Source: Bacteroidota bacterium (GTDB lineage Bacteria > Bacteroidota > Bacteroidia > Bacteroidales > WCHB1-69). Taken from it: a DNA stretch of 61,871 nucleotides. A model generated the notes under the pieces. The model worked only from the letters and a program-made list of their open reading frames with translations. It was not told where the DNA came from and searched no databases. The stretch is from contig JAEZOU010000045.1 of the NCBI GenBank assembly GCA_023413895.1, positions 1 to 61,871 of the forward strand, in the 5' to 3' direction. The position numbers were made by a program, and so were the translations under genes. This document shows, in pieces, positions 25,383-34,547 of this stretch (position 1 is its first letter; each line of letters begins with the position of its first letter).

Positions 25383-28300
25383 TTATTTTTCGTTCTTTAT
25401 TGTAACATTGCTGCCGTCGCTGTGCGAAGAAAATTCGGGAGCGTACATACATTGTATAGATGTGATGCCGTTGCTGTAGTTTCCAGAGAGTGTTACGTTG
25501 AGCGTATATTCGAAAACATATGTTCCTTTGGGTAGGTAATCGAAATAGAAATGGGTTGCCACATCACTAATGGCTTCGTAGTAATACAATCCATCTTGGT
25601 AGTGATGTTGAGAGGTTGTGGATATAGGTTCAAATGCGGCGGCATGCATATCTTTCAGATGTACAAATTCCATCTCCATAGTATTTCTAATTTCTATGCG
25701 TACTTTTACTTTGTCACCAACTTTTAGAGGTGAATTGTTAGTAATTGGAACTAAAATGTCGCCATTTTTATTGCTGCTGATTTTGAAGAGTTGTTTATGA
25801 ATGGCGAGTTCTTGATCTTTGCTTTCCGTAATTTTATCCAAATTTTCCCAATATTGCCAATAGAGTGCACCCCACGCCACGCCATCACTCTCTTTTTGTA
25901 CGTTGATGGTTGCCATTGCGGGTGTAACTTCATCGGCAGACCAACTTTGTTTCACATATCCGAAGGCGGAATTGTTGGTTGTGTTGTTGTAAGACCAGTC
26001 ACCTACGCTTGCTTTCACCTGCTGCGACGTAAGCGTAGTTGTTTTGTTGAGCAAAAGTGCATAGCAAGCTTCAGCTGTAGCCCGCGAACTCTCCCACGCT
26101 TGCGTCTGCTTTTGTCTTAACAGCCAAGTTTGCATCATTTCTACAGCTTCTTTGTCGTTCAAAATGGTGTGAAACGCCTCAATTAATAGTGCTTGGCGTT
26201 CAATAGGAGCTTCGTGCCAAAATAAACCTCTGCCCTCTTTTTTCCAAAACATTCCCATTTCGTCGGAATATTGTGCATATTTTTTGATATGCGCCAATAC
26301 CTCTTTTGCCAACACCTCATCACTATTACGATAGAAAATTAAGGCGCTCATTGCCTGCATATAAATTGATTGTTGTTTCCAATTCTTCTTCAGATTTGTA
26401 TAATAAAAGTTATATGCTTCGCGACTTGTTCCGCTTAAATTTTGGTTTAGGAAGAAACTTCGTGCATATAAATATTGTATATTCAGTGAGTTATTGGTTA
26501 ATAAGTTTTTCTTTTTTCTTTCCTGATATGATTTCCCTTCGCACGCATCTATGTATTGAATTGCCTTTTTAAGCATATTGGTATGCGATGAATTATCAAT
26601 ACCGAGCGCTTGCAGGTGTCCGAATCCTGTAAGAATATATTGTGTAATGTATTGATTGCTATTCCCTTTTGAAAACCAAGACCAGCCGCCATCAAAATTT
26701 TGCATATTTGTCAATTTTTCTAACGATAAATTCTGTTCCGCGCGCACTCGTTGTTCATTGAAAAGTCGTTGTAGATTCTGACGATTTTCGGATTCATTTT
26801 TTGCATCTAAAAGCCAAGGTGTTTCTTCGAGTGCTATTGATTTAAGCTCTTGGTTTTTCTCCAATTGTGAACATAGTAGGTCTGAATTTTCCTCTATCCA
26901 TTTTTGAAAAACAGATTTGATTTCTGGATGGGAATTTATTATTTTCGAGGTGATTGCATTGGCATAGTAGCGATTGAAAAGTCGTTCGCTACATTCTTTA
27001 TCGTTTTCCATTAGGTAGGGTAATGATTGCAGTACGTAACAAATTGGATTAGGAGAAAATTCAAAGGTTAGTGCATACGTTTCTGCAGTTTCCGATGGGT
27101 TTTGTAGTTTTTCGAATTGGAATGTTTTTGCTTCAGTTCCAGTTATTGCGAACGGCAAGGTTTCTGTTACGAGCGTTCTGTTAGGTAAAATAATTAATGT
27201 GGCTTCTTCACCATCTGCAAATTTTGGCGCTCCAGAATTTTCAGTCTCTACGAGATAGGTGAGTGCGCTTACGCCTTTCGGTACTGAAATTGGAAAGTAA
27301 AATTGCTGACTTCCTTGCGCGTTTAATTGAAAAGTTTGCAGAGAGTCGCCTATCAAAATATCGATAGGTTGGTGATTTTCTGCATTCCAAAATCTGATTT
27401 TTACAATTCCGCTTTGTGTAGAATCGCACATATTCACCACTTTAACGGCAAAGTTGATGCTGTCGCCTTCGCGGAGAAATCTTGGCGCATTCGACACAAC
27501 CATCAGTGGTTTCTGTGTTTGGATAAATCGCTCGAAGTAACCTTGCATCTCCCCATGACTATGTGCAAATCCGCGCATTTTCCAGCGCGTTAACGATTCT
27601 GGAATTGTAAACGAAATGAGAATATCTCCGTTCTCGTCAGTCTGTAAATGAGGATAGAAGAATGAGGTTTCATCAAAATTTTTGCGAATGGATGAAGAAA
27701 ACTCTTCTTCCAAATCATTCACACTTGCTAAATTACTCTTGAAACTATATTTGTTAAGTGCATCTTCTTCAAAATTGTTATCATAGGTGCTTTTTGTATA
27801 TTCTCTATGGGCTCCATCGAGTATAGAATTAGTAGAAATGGTGGAAAAATAATAATCAAAAGTCGAAAAATTACCTATTAATCCAAAATAGGTTTCTATA
27901 TTATAGTTTTGAATATCACAATCTTTATAGTAGTTTTTGTATGCCAGATAGTATTGATTAAAAGTTAAAGGATGATTGTAACGAAGTTTATGTTGGAATG
28001 AAAATACTGATTTCCAAGGCTTTGTCATTGTAAGTGCATCTAAAGAGGCGTCATACATTGAACAGAGCAGTTCTGCCATTACCTTTTCACCTTGTGCATT
28101 TTTCAATCTTATTTTATATTGTTCCCGACTTCCTGGAACGGTTTTGTCGCGGAAAGTTAGAAATTCAAAATCTATATTTTTCTCTCTATCTTTAACTTCA
28201 AACTCAATAGATTTATCATAGTGAAAATTATTTTGAATTGTGAAGAAAATGTATTGAATAATTCCACCAATATCTTCATTATCAACAATATAATTAATTT

Positions 28301-31157
28301 TTTTATTCTCTTGATTTAAGATAATTTTTTCTGTTGATTTCAGTTTTCCTTTAGAATAAATTTCACACATTACGATTGCATCTTTCAAATAGGAACCTAA
28401 AATAATTTCCAGAGTATCGCCACTTTTTACAGAGTTATTTTCAGAATGGGTTACCCAAATGGGTTCGTATGCAGCACATTTCTTTTGAGATTTGTCGAAA
28501 ATGAAGACAAAATCCTCTTTCTTCACTTCATTTCCAAAATTATCTTGAGTAGAAAATGTGATTTTGTAGTAGCCTGGTTTGTAATTCTTTAGATTAGGAA
28601 TGGAAAAATGTGAGGAGTCGTTCACAAAGATTATACCAGAGTCCACGCTATTTTTTATATTGCGATTTTCCATCAATTGCAAATTGAGAAAATCAAGATG
28701 GGGAAATGCTTGAACTAATTTTGCGGAATCGGAGAGAAAATACTCAGCAGAATAGCAATTGTGCAGAAAAGTTTCAGGAGTCTCTAAAGATTCTATCGTA
28801 TAGTGTAGTTTTCCCTGTTGCAGTTTATTAGCATTGTTGAGTAGTTTTACCGAAAACAAGTTGTTGTCATCAATTGAGATTTGATTAGGAATTTCGCTTT
28901 CGATTTGAAGAGTTTGTTGCGTAATCGGGAACGAGATTTCTGCGTTGTGCATTTCGCCCGTAATATCCACAACTTCCGCTACAATAGTGACGTAGTAAGG
29001 TTTTGTGATATTGTTTGGGGTTTCTAAAGTAAATTCGATGGAAAAATCGCCATTTTCGGAACTGGTAACGCTACCTTGTTCGATGAGCTGTTTCTGACGT
29101 TCATAATATTTACTTGCGTTTACCCAAATTTTGTAGTTCAATTGTGCGTTGCTGAGTGCGTATCCAGCGTATGCTTCAATTTTTCCATTTACTTTAATAT
29201 CTTGATTAAATGCATATTGATCTTCAGGAACCGACAATGTTACTTCGTATGTAGGGCGTTTATATTCCTCTACGGAAAAATAGTGGTATGCAGTTGTTTC
29301 ATCACACTTTACTGTAATTCTAAATTCGCCAGGAAGTGTGTTTTCTGGTAAATCGAAAGTTCCAGAAAAGGAACCGAGAGAGTTGCTCTGCAATGTTAAT
29401 GTTTTCAGTTCTATGCCATTGGAACTGACCAAAGTTACCTTTGCAGAATGGTTTTCCAATAAATTTTGTTCTACCAAATTTCCATTTTGGAAAACTTCTT
29501 CCTTTAAAATTCCTTTGAAATAGATTTTTTGTCCTGGACGATAGAGATTGCGATCTGTAAAAATGGTAATTTTAACAAATTGTTCTAAGGAGTTATTCTC
29601 CAACGGCCTTTGGTAAGATAGGTTGATTTGTTTTTTGAAAGATTCTCCTAATGCACTGATTTCAATATTATACTTCAAATCCACAAATCTCTCCTGAACA
29701 AGATAGTGGAAATCAATTTTCCCATTTTTATCTGTTGTTAAGGTGATATTTTCTAACAAAATAGGATTTTGCTGCCAATTTTTTTCCCCAACAACTTTAA
29801 TATTGACTTTGGCATTATGTATTGGTTCTCCTGTTTTGCGATTTATGACAAAAAAATCACCTTCTTCAGCCCTATAAATCAAATCGATATGAGAAACTTG
29901 TACAAACTCGCAAGCGAAAGAGTTGTCGGAGGGTGAAAACTTTTTTTTCGATGCGCACAGCACATACTCACCATTGGGCAAACCAGGTAACAGAAAATAT
30001 GCAGAGTGCAATTCGTAATCATTTATCCAATTAGGATGCAGAACTGTATCATAAATAAAATCTTCCTTGAGTATTTTCCCATTCTGTTGCTCTTTTATTT
30101 GTTTAAATTTCTGTTTACTCATCGGAATAATACGGAAATATAGTTTTTCGCAATTCTCTAACTTTAAATTGAGCAGTGTCGGTTCATGCGGAATGATAAC
30201 TTCAGGAAAAGAAAAGGAGATTCTTGCAAAATCGTTTTTGCAGAGTAATTCTTGTGCTTTTGTTGCTGATGGAGAATTTGGAGCAACTTCAATTGTTCGG
30301 TTGCACCATTTTACTGCTTCCAGTTTGTTGGTTTCAAAATATTGCTCTGCCAATTTCCAACAGATTCTTTCATAATCTTTTTCATTCCGAAATTTCTCCT
30401 CTAGGTTATGCAGATATGTTAATCTATTTTCTTGAAAATCAGGTTGATTCCAAAGTCTATAGCATTGTAAGCGCTTTAATGAGGTTTCTATTAATGCTTG
30501 AGGAGATTTTGTTAAATGGATTTGGGTTAAAGATTGAAGAGATTTTATAATGAGTTGAAAAGGAATATCATCGCTAAGGTTGGAAAGATCTAATTTTGCA
30601 AATGTATGATTATCTTGTAAATAGATTTTCTCTTGAGAGATCTTCTCCTGATAAATCCCTCCAAAAAGAGTTTCTATAATTTCATAAACTATAAAGTCGT
30701 ACAAAGTGGGTTTCCTTTCCAAATCTTCCTTTGTCCTAATAATTTTTGAGTAGTTTTCAATAGGAATTTGGGCTAAAAAATCGCGATTTTTTACAGCATT
30801 TTGGCAATGGACGAGAATCTGACGCTCTAATGTCTTTATATCCCATAACTTAAAGTCGGAGGGTTTTTCCCCTTCAATGGGTGTGCGTGATTCAATTCTA
30901 TATTGGTTTTCGTAGCGATAACCATCAAGAAATTTTGCCATATAGCAGTTCCAAATTGCGTTATTTGCTGGAGAATCTGTGTTTTTTGCAATTTGTTGTT
31001 GTATAATAGTATACACAGAATCGCAACCTTCGTCATATTTTTTGAGTAGCAGTTCGCAATGTTTTACAATTTGAGCAATCTCTTTATCAGTCTGTTGTGC
31101 GAAAAGAGGAAAAATTCCCAATAGGAAAAGCAAAAAAACGGATACTTTTTTTCTCAT
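25383..31157 (-). CDS. Alpha-2-macroglobulin-like protein with altered thioester site
   Basis: The 1924-residue protein has a signal peptide (about 1-20) and is the longest in the window. The first 330 residues are helical and unassigned. The MG2-type segment FTDRNLYRPGQKIYFKG lies near 540. The A2M family block (TDENGDILISFTIPESLTRW) lies near 1175 and the helical thioester-barrel domain (NMQNFDGGWSWFSKG) near 1480. Bacterial family members trap invading proteases in the periplasm with a Cys-Gln thioester in CxEQ. The equivalent site here is CSER (C1389, R1392), so the glutamine is lost and no thioester can form. It may act as a thioester-free trap or scaffold. Confidence 0.92.
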   Translation of the reverse strand: MRKKVSVFLLFLLGIFPLFAQQTDKEIAQIVKHCELLLKKYDEGCDSVYTIIQQQIAKNTDSPANNAIWNCYMAKFLDGYRYENQYRIESRTPIEGEKPSDFKLWDIKTLERQILVHCQNAVKNRDFLAQIPIENYSKIIRTKEDLERKPTLYDFIVYEIIETLFGGIYQEKISQEKIYLQDNHTFAKLDLSNLSDDIPFQLIIKSLQSLTQIHLTKSPQALIETSLKRLQCYRLWNQPDFQENRLTYLHNLEEKFRNEKDYERICWKLAEQYFETNKLEAVKWCNRTIEVAPNSPSATKAQELLCKNDFARISFSFPEVIIPHEPTLLNLKLENCEKLYFRIIPMSKQKFKQIKEQQNGKILKEDFIYDTVLHPNWINDYELHSAYFLLPGLPNGEYVLCASKKKFSPSDNSFACEFVQVSHIDLIYRAEEGDFFVINRKTGEPIHNAKVNIKVVGEKNWQQNPILLENITLTTDKNGKIDFHYLVQERFVDLKYNIEISALGESFKKQINLSYQRPLENNSLEQFVKITIFTDRNLYRPGQKIYFKGILKEEVFQNGNLVEQNLLENHSAKVTLVSSNGIELKTLTLQSNSLGSFSGTFDLPENTLPGEFRITVKCDETTAYHYFSVEEYKRPTYEVTLSVPEDQYAFNQDIKVNGKIEAYAGYALSNAQLNYKIWVNASKYYERQKQLIEQGSVTSSENGDFSIEFTLETPNNITKPYYVTIVAEVVDITGEMHNAEISFPITQQTLQIESEIPNQISIDDNNLFSVKLLNNANKLQQGKLHYTIESLETPETFLHNCYSAEYFLSDSAKLVQAFPHLDFLNLQLMENRNIKNSVDSGIIFVNDSSHFSIPNLKNYKPGYYKITFSTQDNFGNEVKKEDFVFIFDKSQKKCAAYEPIWVTHSENNSVKSGDTLEIILGSYLKDAIVMCEIYSKGKLKSTEKIILNQENKKINYIVDNEDIGGIIQYIFFTIQNNFHYDKSIEFEVKDREKNIDFEFLTFRDKTVPGSREQYKIRLKNAQGEKVMAELLCSMYDASLDALTMTKPWKSVFSFQHKLRYNHPLTFNQYYLAYKNYYKDCDIQNYNIETYFGLIGNFSTFDYYFSTISTNSILDGAHREYTKSTYDNNFEEDALNKYSFKSNLASVNDLEEEFSSSIRKNFDETSFFYPHLQTDENGDILISFTIPESLTRWKMRGFAHSHGEMQGYFERFIQTQKPLMVVSNAPRFLREGDSINFAVKVVNMCDSTQSGIVKIRFWNAENHQPIDILIGDSLQTFQLNAQGSQQFYFPISVPKGVSALTYLVETENSGAPKFADGEEATLIILPNRTLVTETLPFAITGTEAKTFQFEKLQNPSETAETYALTFEFSPNPICYVLQSLPYLMENDKECSERLFNRYYANAITSKIINSHPEIKSVFQKWIEENSDLLCSQLEKNQELKSIALEETPWLLDAKNESENRQNLQRLFNEQRVRAEQNLSLEKLTNMQNFDGGWSWFSKGNSNQYITQYILTGFGHLQALGIDNSSHTNMLKKAIQYIDACEGKSYQERKKKNLLTNNSLNIQYLYARSFFLNQNLSGTSREAYNFYYTNLKKNWKQQSIYMQAMSALIFYRNSDEVLAKEVLAHIKKYAQYSDEMGMFWKKEGRGLFWHEAPIERQALLIEAFHTILNDKEAVEMMQTWLLRQKQTQAWESSRATAEACYALLLNKTTTLTSQQVKASVGDWSYNNTTNNSAFGYVKQSWSADEVTPAMATINVQKESDGVAWGALYWQYWENLDKITESKDQELAIHKQLFKISSNKNGDILVPITNNSPLKVGDKVKVRIEIRNTMEMEFVHLKDMHAAAFEPISTTSQHHYQDGLYYYEAISDVATHFYFDYLPKGTYVFEYTLNVTLSGNYSNGITSIQCMYAPEFSSHSDGSNVTIKNEK

Positions 31158-31222
31158 TGTGAAATGATTTAAACCATATCTCTTTTTGCAACGTATTTAT
31201 AATAAAAATATTATACAAAAAA

Positions 31223-31242
31223 AGCAGGATTTTTCTCCTGCT
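31223..31242 (-). terminator. Terminator after the sigma factor / membrane protein pair
   Basis: AGCAGGA (31223-31229) pairs with TCCTGCT (31236-31242) with a six-base loop. An A-run to the left becomes the U-tract on the minus strand. It lies 20 bases after the stop at 31262 and isolates this pair from the alpha-2-macroglobulin gene. Confidence 0.85.
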
Positions 31243-31261
31243 CACTGACAAAAAAGGTTTG

Positions 31262-31819
31262 CTATTCATCTTCCATAAAAGATTTCAAATCTTCGAATCC
31301 TTTCTGCACCTCCTTAACTCTTTTAAAATAGATTTTCGTGATAAAAAATGAGATTACCCAAGTGACCACCACCCACAATGCTAAGAGGAGAATCTGTGAA
31401 ATATGTACATAATGAATATATTGGCAGACAAAAATAATGGTCCAAAGAATCAGCAATAAAGTTTGTACGCAGTAATTGAGAGTTTCACTTTTTCTGAAAG
31501 TTAGAAAATAGTGTTCCGTTTCACATAAGGTATTTTTATATGATTTGACCTTTGATAGGATGTATAGATTCACACAGTCCCAAATGAGAGAAAATGACAA
31601 AATCGCTATTGATGAAATAGTAGCCCATTGGGTAAAAGGGAATGTAGATACAACAAGAATCAAAATCAGGAGAATAAATGCCCCAGCACTATTAAAGATG
31701 AAAATTCTAGAGACATTTCCTAAAACGGTATCTTTTATCAATTTTTGATTTATAAAATTTTGCTTTTCGATTTGTTGAGAAAGAATTTCCCATTTCTTTT
31801 TCATTTCTTCTAATTCCAT
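31262..31819 (-). CDS. Small membrane protein downstream of an ECF sigma factor
   Basis: The 185-residue protein has an amphipathic, charged N-terminus (MELEEMKKKWEILSQQIEKQ). Two hydrophobic pairs follow: helices near 41-60 and 65-84, then 116-134 and 139-159. A short charged C-terminal tail ends the chain. It starts ten bases after the sigma-factor stop. The position suggests an anti-sigma or sigma-linked partner, and the charged N-terminus could face the cytoplasm to bind the sigma factor. It does not resemble FecR, RseA or zinc anti-sigma proteins, so this is inference from context only. Confidence 0.7.
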   Translation of the reverse strand: MELEEMKKKWEILSQQIEKQNFINQKLIKDTVLGNVSRIFIFNSAGAFILLILILVVSTFPFTQWATISSIAILSFSLIWDCVNLYILSKVKSYKNTLCETEHYFLTFRKSETLNYCVQTLLLILWTIIFVCQYIHYVHISQILLLALWVVVTWVISFFITKIYFKRVKEVQKGFEDLKSFMEDE

Positions 31820-31829
31820 ATTACAATAT

Positions 31830-32318
31830 TTATTGATTAGACATCTTTTTTAATTTCTCCTTTATGCGGGAGAGTTTCACAGCCACATTATTTCGTGAAA
31901 GTCCTGTTATGGCTGCTATTTCCTCATAACTTTTCTCATCAAGCCAGAGAAGAATCATTGCTTTTTCTAACTTATTCAATTGATTTATAAGTTGATATAG
32001 TTCTCTAATTTGTGTTTTACTTTCAACATCATTACTCCAGAATTTCATCTCTTGTGAAAAGGGAACTCGCTTCATTTTTTTATCTTTTCTGATAAATGAG
32101 ATGCAAGTATTTAGTGATATGCGATAGATCCAGGTTGAGATTTTGCATTCGCCTCTGAATTTGGGCAAACTATGCCAAAGTTGAATCAGTACTTCTTGGT
32201 AGTAATCTTCAAACTCCTCTTCTCCAGCATATAGAAAACACACTTTAGAAATGATGCTTCTGTGTTGGATAATAATCTTCTCAAATTTTTCTTTGTCCCT
32301 CATTTTAATTTTTTCCAA
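31830..32318 (-). CDS. ECF-type RNA polymerase sigma factor
   Basis: The 162-residue protein has sigma region 2 (KVCFLYAGEEEFEDYYQEVLIQLW, residues about 24-47, and ISTWIYRISLNTCISFIRKD) and region 4 (AMILLWLDEKSYEEIAAITG and NNVAVKLSRIKEKLKK), with a helix-turn-helix near 130-150. It lacks regions 1 and 3, so it is an ECF sigma factor. Its probable operon partner is the membrane protein immediately downstream. No self-regulating promoter motif could be identified. The start could be M1 or M6 (MRDKEKFEKI). Confidence 0.9.
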   Translation of the reverse strand: MEKIKMRDKEKFEKIIIQHRSIISKVCFLYAGEEEFEDYYQEVLIQLWHSLPKFRGECKISTWIYRISLNTCISFIRKDKKMKRVPFSQEMKFWSNDVESKTQIRELYQLINQLNKLEKAMILLWLDEKSYEEIAAITGLSRNNVAVKLSRIKEKLKKMSNQ

Positions 32319-32364
32319 GTTAGTCGTTAAAAGAGAAGATAAGTTACAATGAGAAATAAAAAAG

Positions 32365-32384
32365 CCGTCATTGGTATGACGGCT
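32365..32384 (-). terminator. Terminator after the Nif3 / zinc-ribbon pair
   Basis: GCCGTCAT (32365-32372) pairs perfectly with ATGACGGC (32377-32384) around a four-base loop. The A-run to the left gives the U-tract for minus-strand transcripts. It lies 28 bases after the stop at 32413. Confidence 0.9.
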
Positions 32385-32412
32385 TGATGGGAAAGAATAT
32401 TTTGCTATTTAA

Positions 32413-33228
32413 TTAATCTTGATTATCAACTAATTGTTTATCAATAAAGATACGTCCGCAGGCTTCGCAAACGATAATTTTTCTGTGGAGGCGAATATCC
32501 AATTGACGTTGAGGTGGGATTTTGCTGAAGCAACCGCCGCAAGCTTCACGATCGATTTGAACAATTGCTAAACCATTTCTTGCGCCTTTGCGGATTCTTT
32601 CGAAAGCAGCGAGCAAACGTTCATCAACTTTTGCTTTTAAGTTTTCTGCTTTTGCATTCAATTCCTCTTCCTCTTTTTCTGTATCGGCAATAATATCGTC
32701 CAATTCCGCTTTTTTCTGATGAAGAACTTCCTCAATCTCTTTCAATTGTTCTTCACTTTTGGCAATCTCTTCGGTTTTATTTACAATTTCGTTAGCAATT
32801 TTGCCTTTATTTTTTTCTGCTAATTGAATTTCCAATTTTTGGAACTCAATCTCTTTTGCCAACGATTCATACTCACGATTGTTGCGAACATTGTTTTGTT
32901 GCTCTTCATAGCGATTTATCAACGCCAAAGAGTCTTTCATTTTAACATCTTGTTCCAAGCTTTTGGCTTGCAAAGATGCGATATCTTCGTGAAATTTTTC
33001 AATACGTGTTTTCATTCCCTCAAGAGCATCTTCCAAGTCGCGAACTTCATTGGGAAGCTCTCCTCTGATGACTCTAATTTTGTCAATTTGGGAACAAATT
33101 TGTTGTAAATTGTGCAAAGATAGCAACTTTTGTGCAATAGAAAATTCCTCCATTTTTTCGGTTGAAGATTCTTCAACGTGTCCGGAGGTGTTTACTTCGT
33201 GGATTTCTGGGTTCACAAATTCGCTCAT
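32413..33228 (-). CDS. Zinc-ribbon coiled-coil protein (C4-type, DUF164-like)
   Basis: The 271-residue protein is mainly a long helical coiled coil (about 45-205). It ends in a C4 zinc ribbon made of CGGC (in ACGGCFSKIPPQ, near 226) and CEAC (near 251). This layout matches the C4-type zinc-ribbon family found in many bacteria, related to chlamydial CT398, which is thought to act as a scaffold or nucleic-acid-associated protein. Its gene follows the Nif3-family gene by 76 bases, a widely conserved pairing, and a strong terminator comes after it. Substrate or partner cannot be told from sequence. Confidence 0.85.
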   Translation of the reverse strand: MSEFVNPEIHEVNTSGHVEESSTEKMEEFSIAQKLLSLHNLQQICSQIDKIRVIRGELPNEVRDLEDALEGMKTRIEKFHEDIASLQAKSLEQDVKMKDSLALINRYEEQQNNVRNNREYESLAKEIEFQKLEIQLAEKNKGKIANEIVNKTEEIAKSEEQLKEIEEVLHQKKAELDDIIADTEKEEEELNAKAENLKAKVDERLLAAFERIRKGARNGLAIVQIDREACGGCFSKIPPQRQLDIRLHRKIIVCEACGRIFIDKQLVDNQD

Positions 33229-33304
33229 AATAATCTTATTATCAGTATTTTCAATTATTAATATTTTTCATTACATTTATTTCTCTTCAAAAGAAAACCC
33301 GAAG

Positions 33305-34402
33305 TTATATATAGTTTACTTCACGAATTTCCTTGTCAGAAATAAAGGTTGCAAAATTAGTAAAATTTTCTTTTAGTTCATTACAAATAATTTCTCGTAT
33401 AAAATGTTCTCCTTCAAAGTGCCCGATGTCAGCCAAAATCATCTTATTTTCGGGTCTGAAGAAGTCGTGATATTTAATGTCGCCAGTCACGTATGCGTGT
33501 GCTCCGGAACTCATTGCTGCGGAGATGAAAGAGCTTCCGCCGCCACCGCAAACAGCCACGCGCTCAATAGGTCCATCATAGTGTCCCGAGTAACGTACAA
33601 CTTGTAGATTCAGTTTCTCTTTCAAATAGGCTAAAAATTCCATCTTTTCCATGGGCTTGGGTAGAGTTCCTACTCTTCCTAAACCTACATGGCGATTTTG
33701 ATTTTCCAATTTGTAAATGTCAAAAGCAGGTTCTTCGTACGGATGGTTTTGGTAAATGGTTGTAATTACTTTTCGTTGCAAAATGGAAGGAAAAATCATT
33801 TCAATGCGTTCTTCTACCACTTTTTCCTCACGATTTTTCTCTCCGATAAAGGGTTGTGCTCCTGCTTCAGGCACAAAACTTCCGAATCCAGACATCGTGT
33901 AACTGCAATGTGAGTAGTTTCCTAACTCACCACACCCGATGGCAAAAAGTGCTTCTTTCAGTTTTTGTGCATTCTGCTGAGGAACAAAAACAACAAGTTT
34001 TTGGAACATCTCCTCTTTGGGAGCAAGAACGGAACAGTTTTGTAAACCTAACTTTTTAGCAAAAAGGGTATTCCCTCCATATGTAGCACTATCCATATTA
34101 GTGTGCATAGAATACAATACTAATTTATTTTCTAGTGCTTTGCATAAAATTTTCCCCGTTCTGTCTGTTGGGGTAATTCTTTTAATTTCGCTACGCAGAA
34201 TCAGTGGGTGGTGAGAAATTACCAAGTTGGCATTATGAGCTATGGCATCGTCTAATACCGCTTCACTCATATCAAAACAGACTGCTACACCCGTAACCTT
34301 GCGCTCAATGTCTCCACATTGTACACCGCAATTGTCAAAACTCTCTTGCCAATAAAGTGGATATTTTCTTTCCAAGTGAGAAATTATTTCCTTGATTTTC
34401 AT
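33305..34402 (-). CDS. Nif3-like dinuclear metal centre protein
   Basis: The 365-residue protein has the Nif3/YbgI metal ligands: ISHHPLI (H64, H65), LYSMHTNMDSA near 98-108, and IGHFEGEHF near the end. The central insertion (about 130-235) matches the long form with a PII-like domain. The family makes hexameric rings; GTP cyclohydrolase activity has been reported for some members but the general role is unsettled. A promoter box lies 29 bases upstream (34431-34438). It is paired with the zinc-ribbon gene, and lies divergent from the aminotransferase. Confidence 0.9.
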   Translation of the reverse strand: MKIKEIISHLERKYPLYWQESFDNCGVQCGDIERKVTGVAVCFDMSEAVLDDAIAHNANLVISHHPLILRSEIKRITPTDRTGKILCKALENKLVLYSMHTNMDSATYGGNTLFAKKLGLQNCSVLAPKEEMFQKLVVFVPQQNAQKLKEALFAIGCGELGNYSHCSYTMSGFGSFVPEAGAQPFIGEKNREEKVVEERIEMIFPSILQRKVITTIYQNHPYEEPAFDIYKLENQNRHVGLGRVGTLPKPMEKMEFLAYLKEKLNLQVVRYSGHYDGPIERVAVCGGGGSSFISAAMSSGAHAYVTGDIKYHDFFRPENKMILADIGHFEGEHFIREIICNELKENFTNFATFISDKEIREVNYI

Positions 34403-34430
34403 AAATTTACATTTATTAATTCAACGATGG

Positions 34431-34438
34431 CAAAGGTA
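34431..34438 (-). promoter_or_regulatory. Candidate -7 box for the Nif3 operon
   Basis: The minus strand reads TACCTTTG, matching TAnnTTTG, 29 bases before the ATG at 34402. Confidence 0.5.
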
Positions 34439-34484
34439 ATTAAAATTTTAATTCTGGAGAGAAGAATTTCTTTGAAAAAATCAT

Positions 34485-34492
34485 TACTTTTG
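34485..34492 (+). promoter_or_regulatory. Candidate -7 box for the aminotransferase-uvrB operon
   Basis: The plus strand reads TACTTTTG, matching TAnnTTTG, 56 bases before the ATG at 34548. Confidence 0.5.
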
Positions 34493-34547
34493 CAAATCGT
34501 ATTTTTGCGAAAAATTGTTTTATCAAAACATTAAAATTCAATAGATT

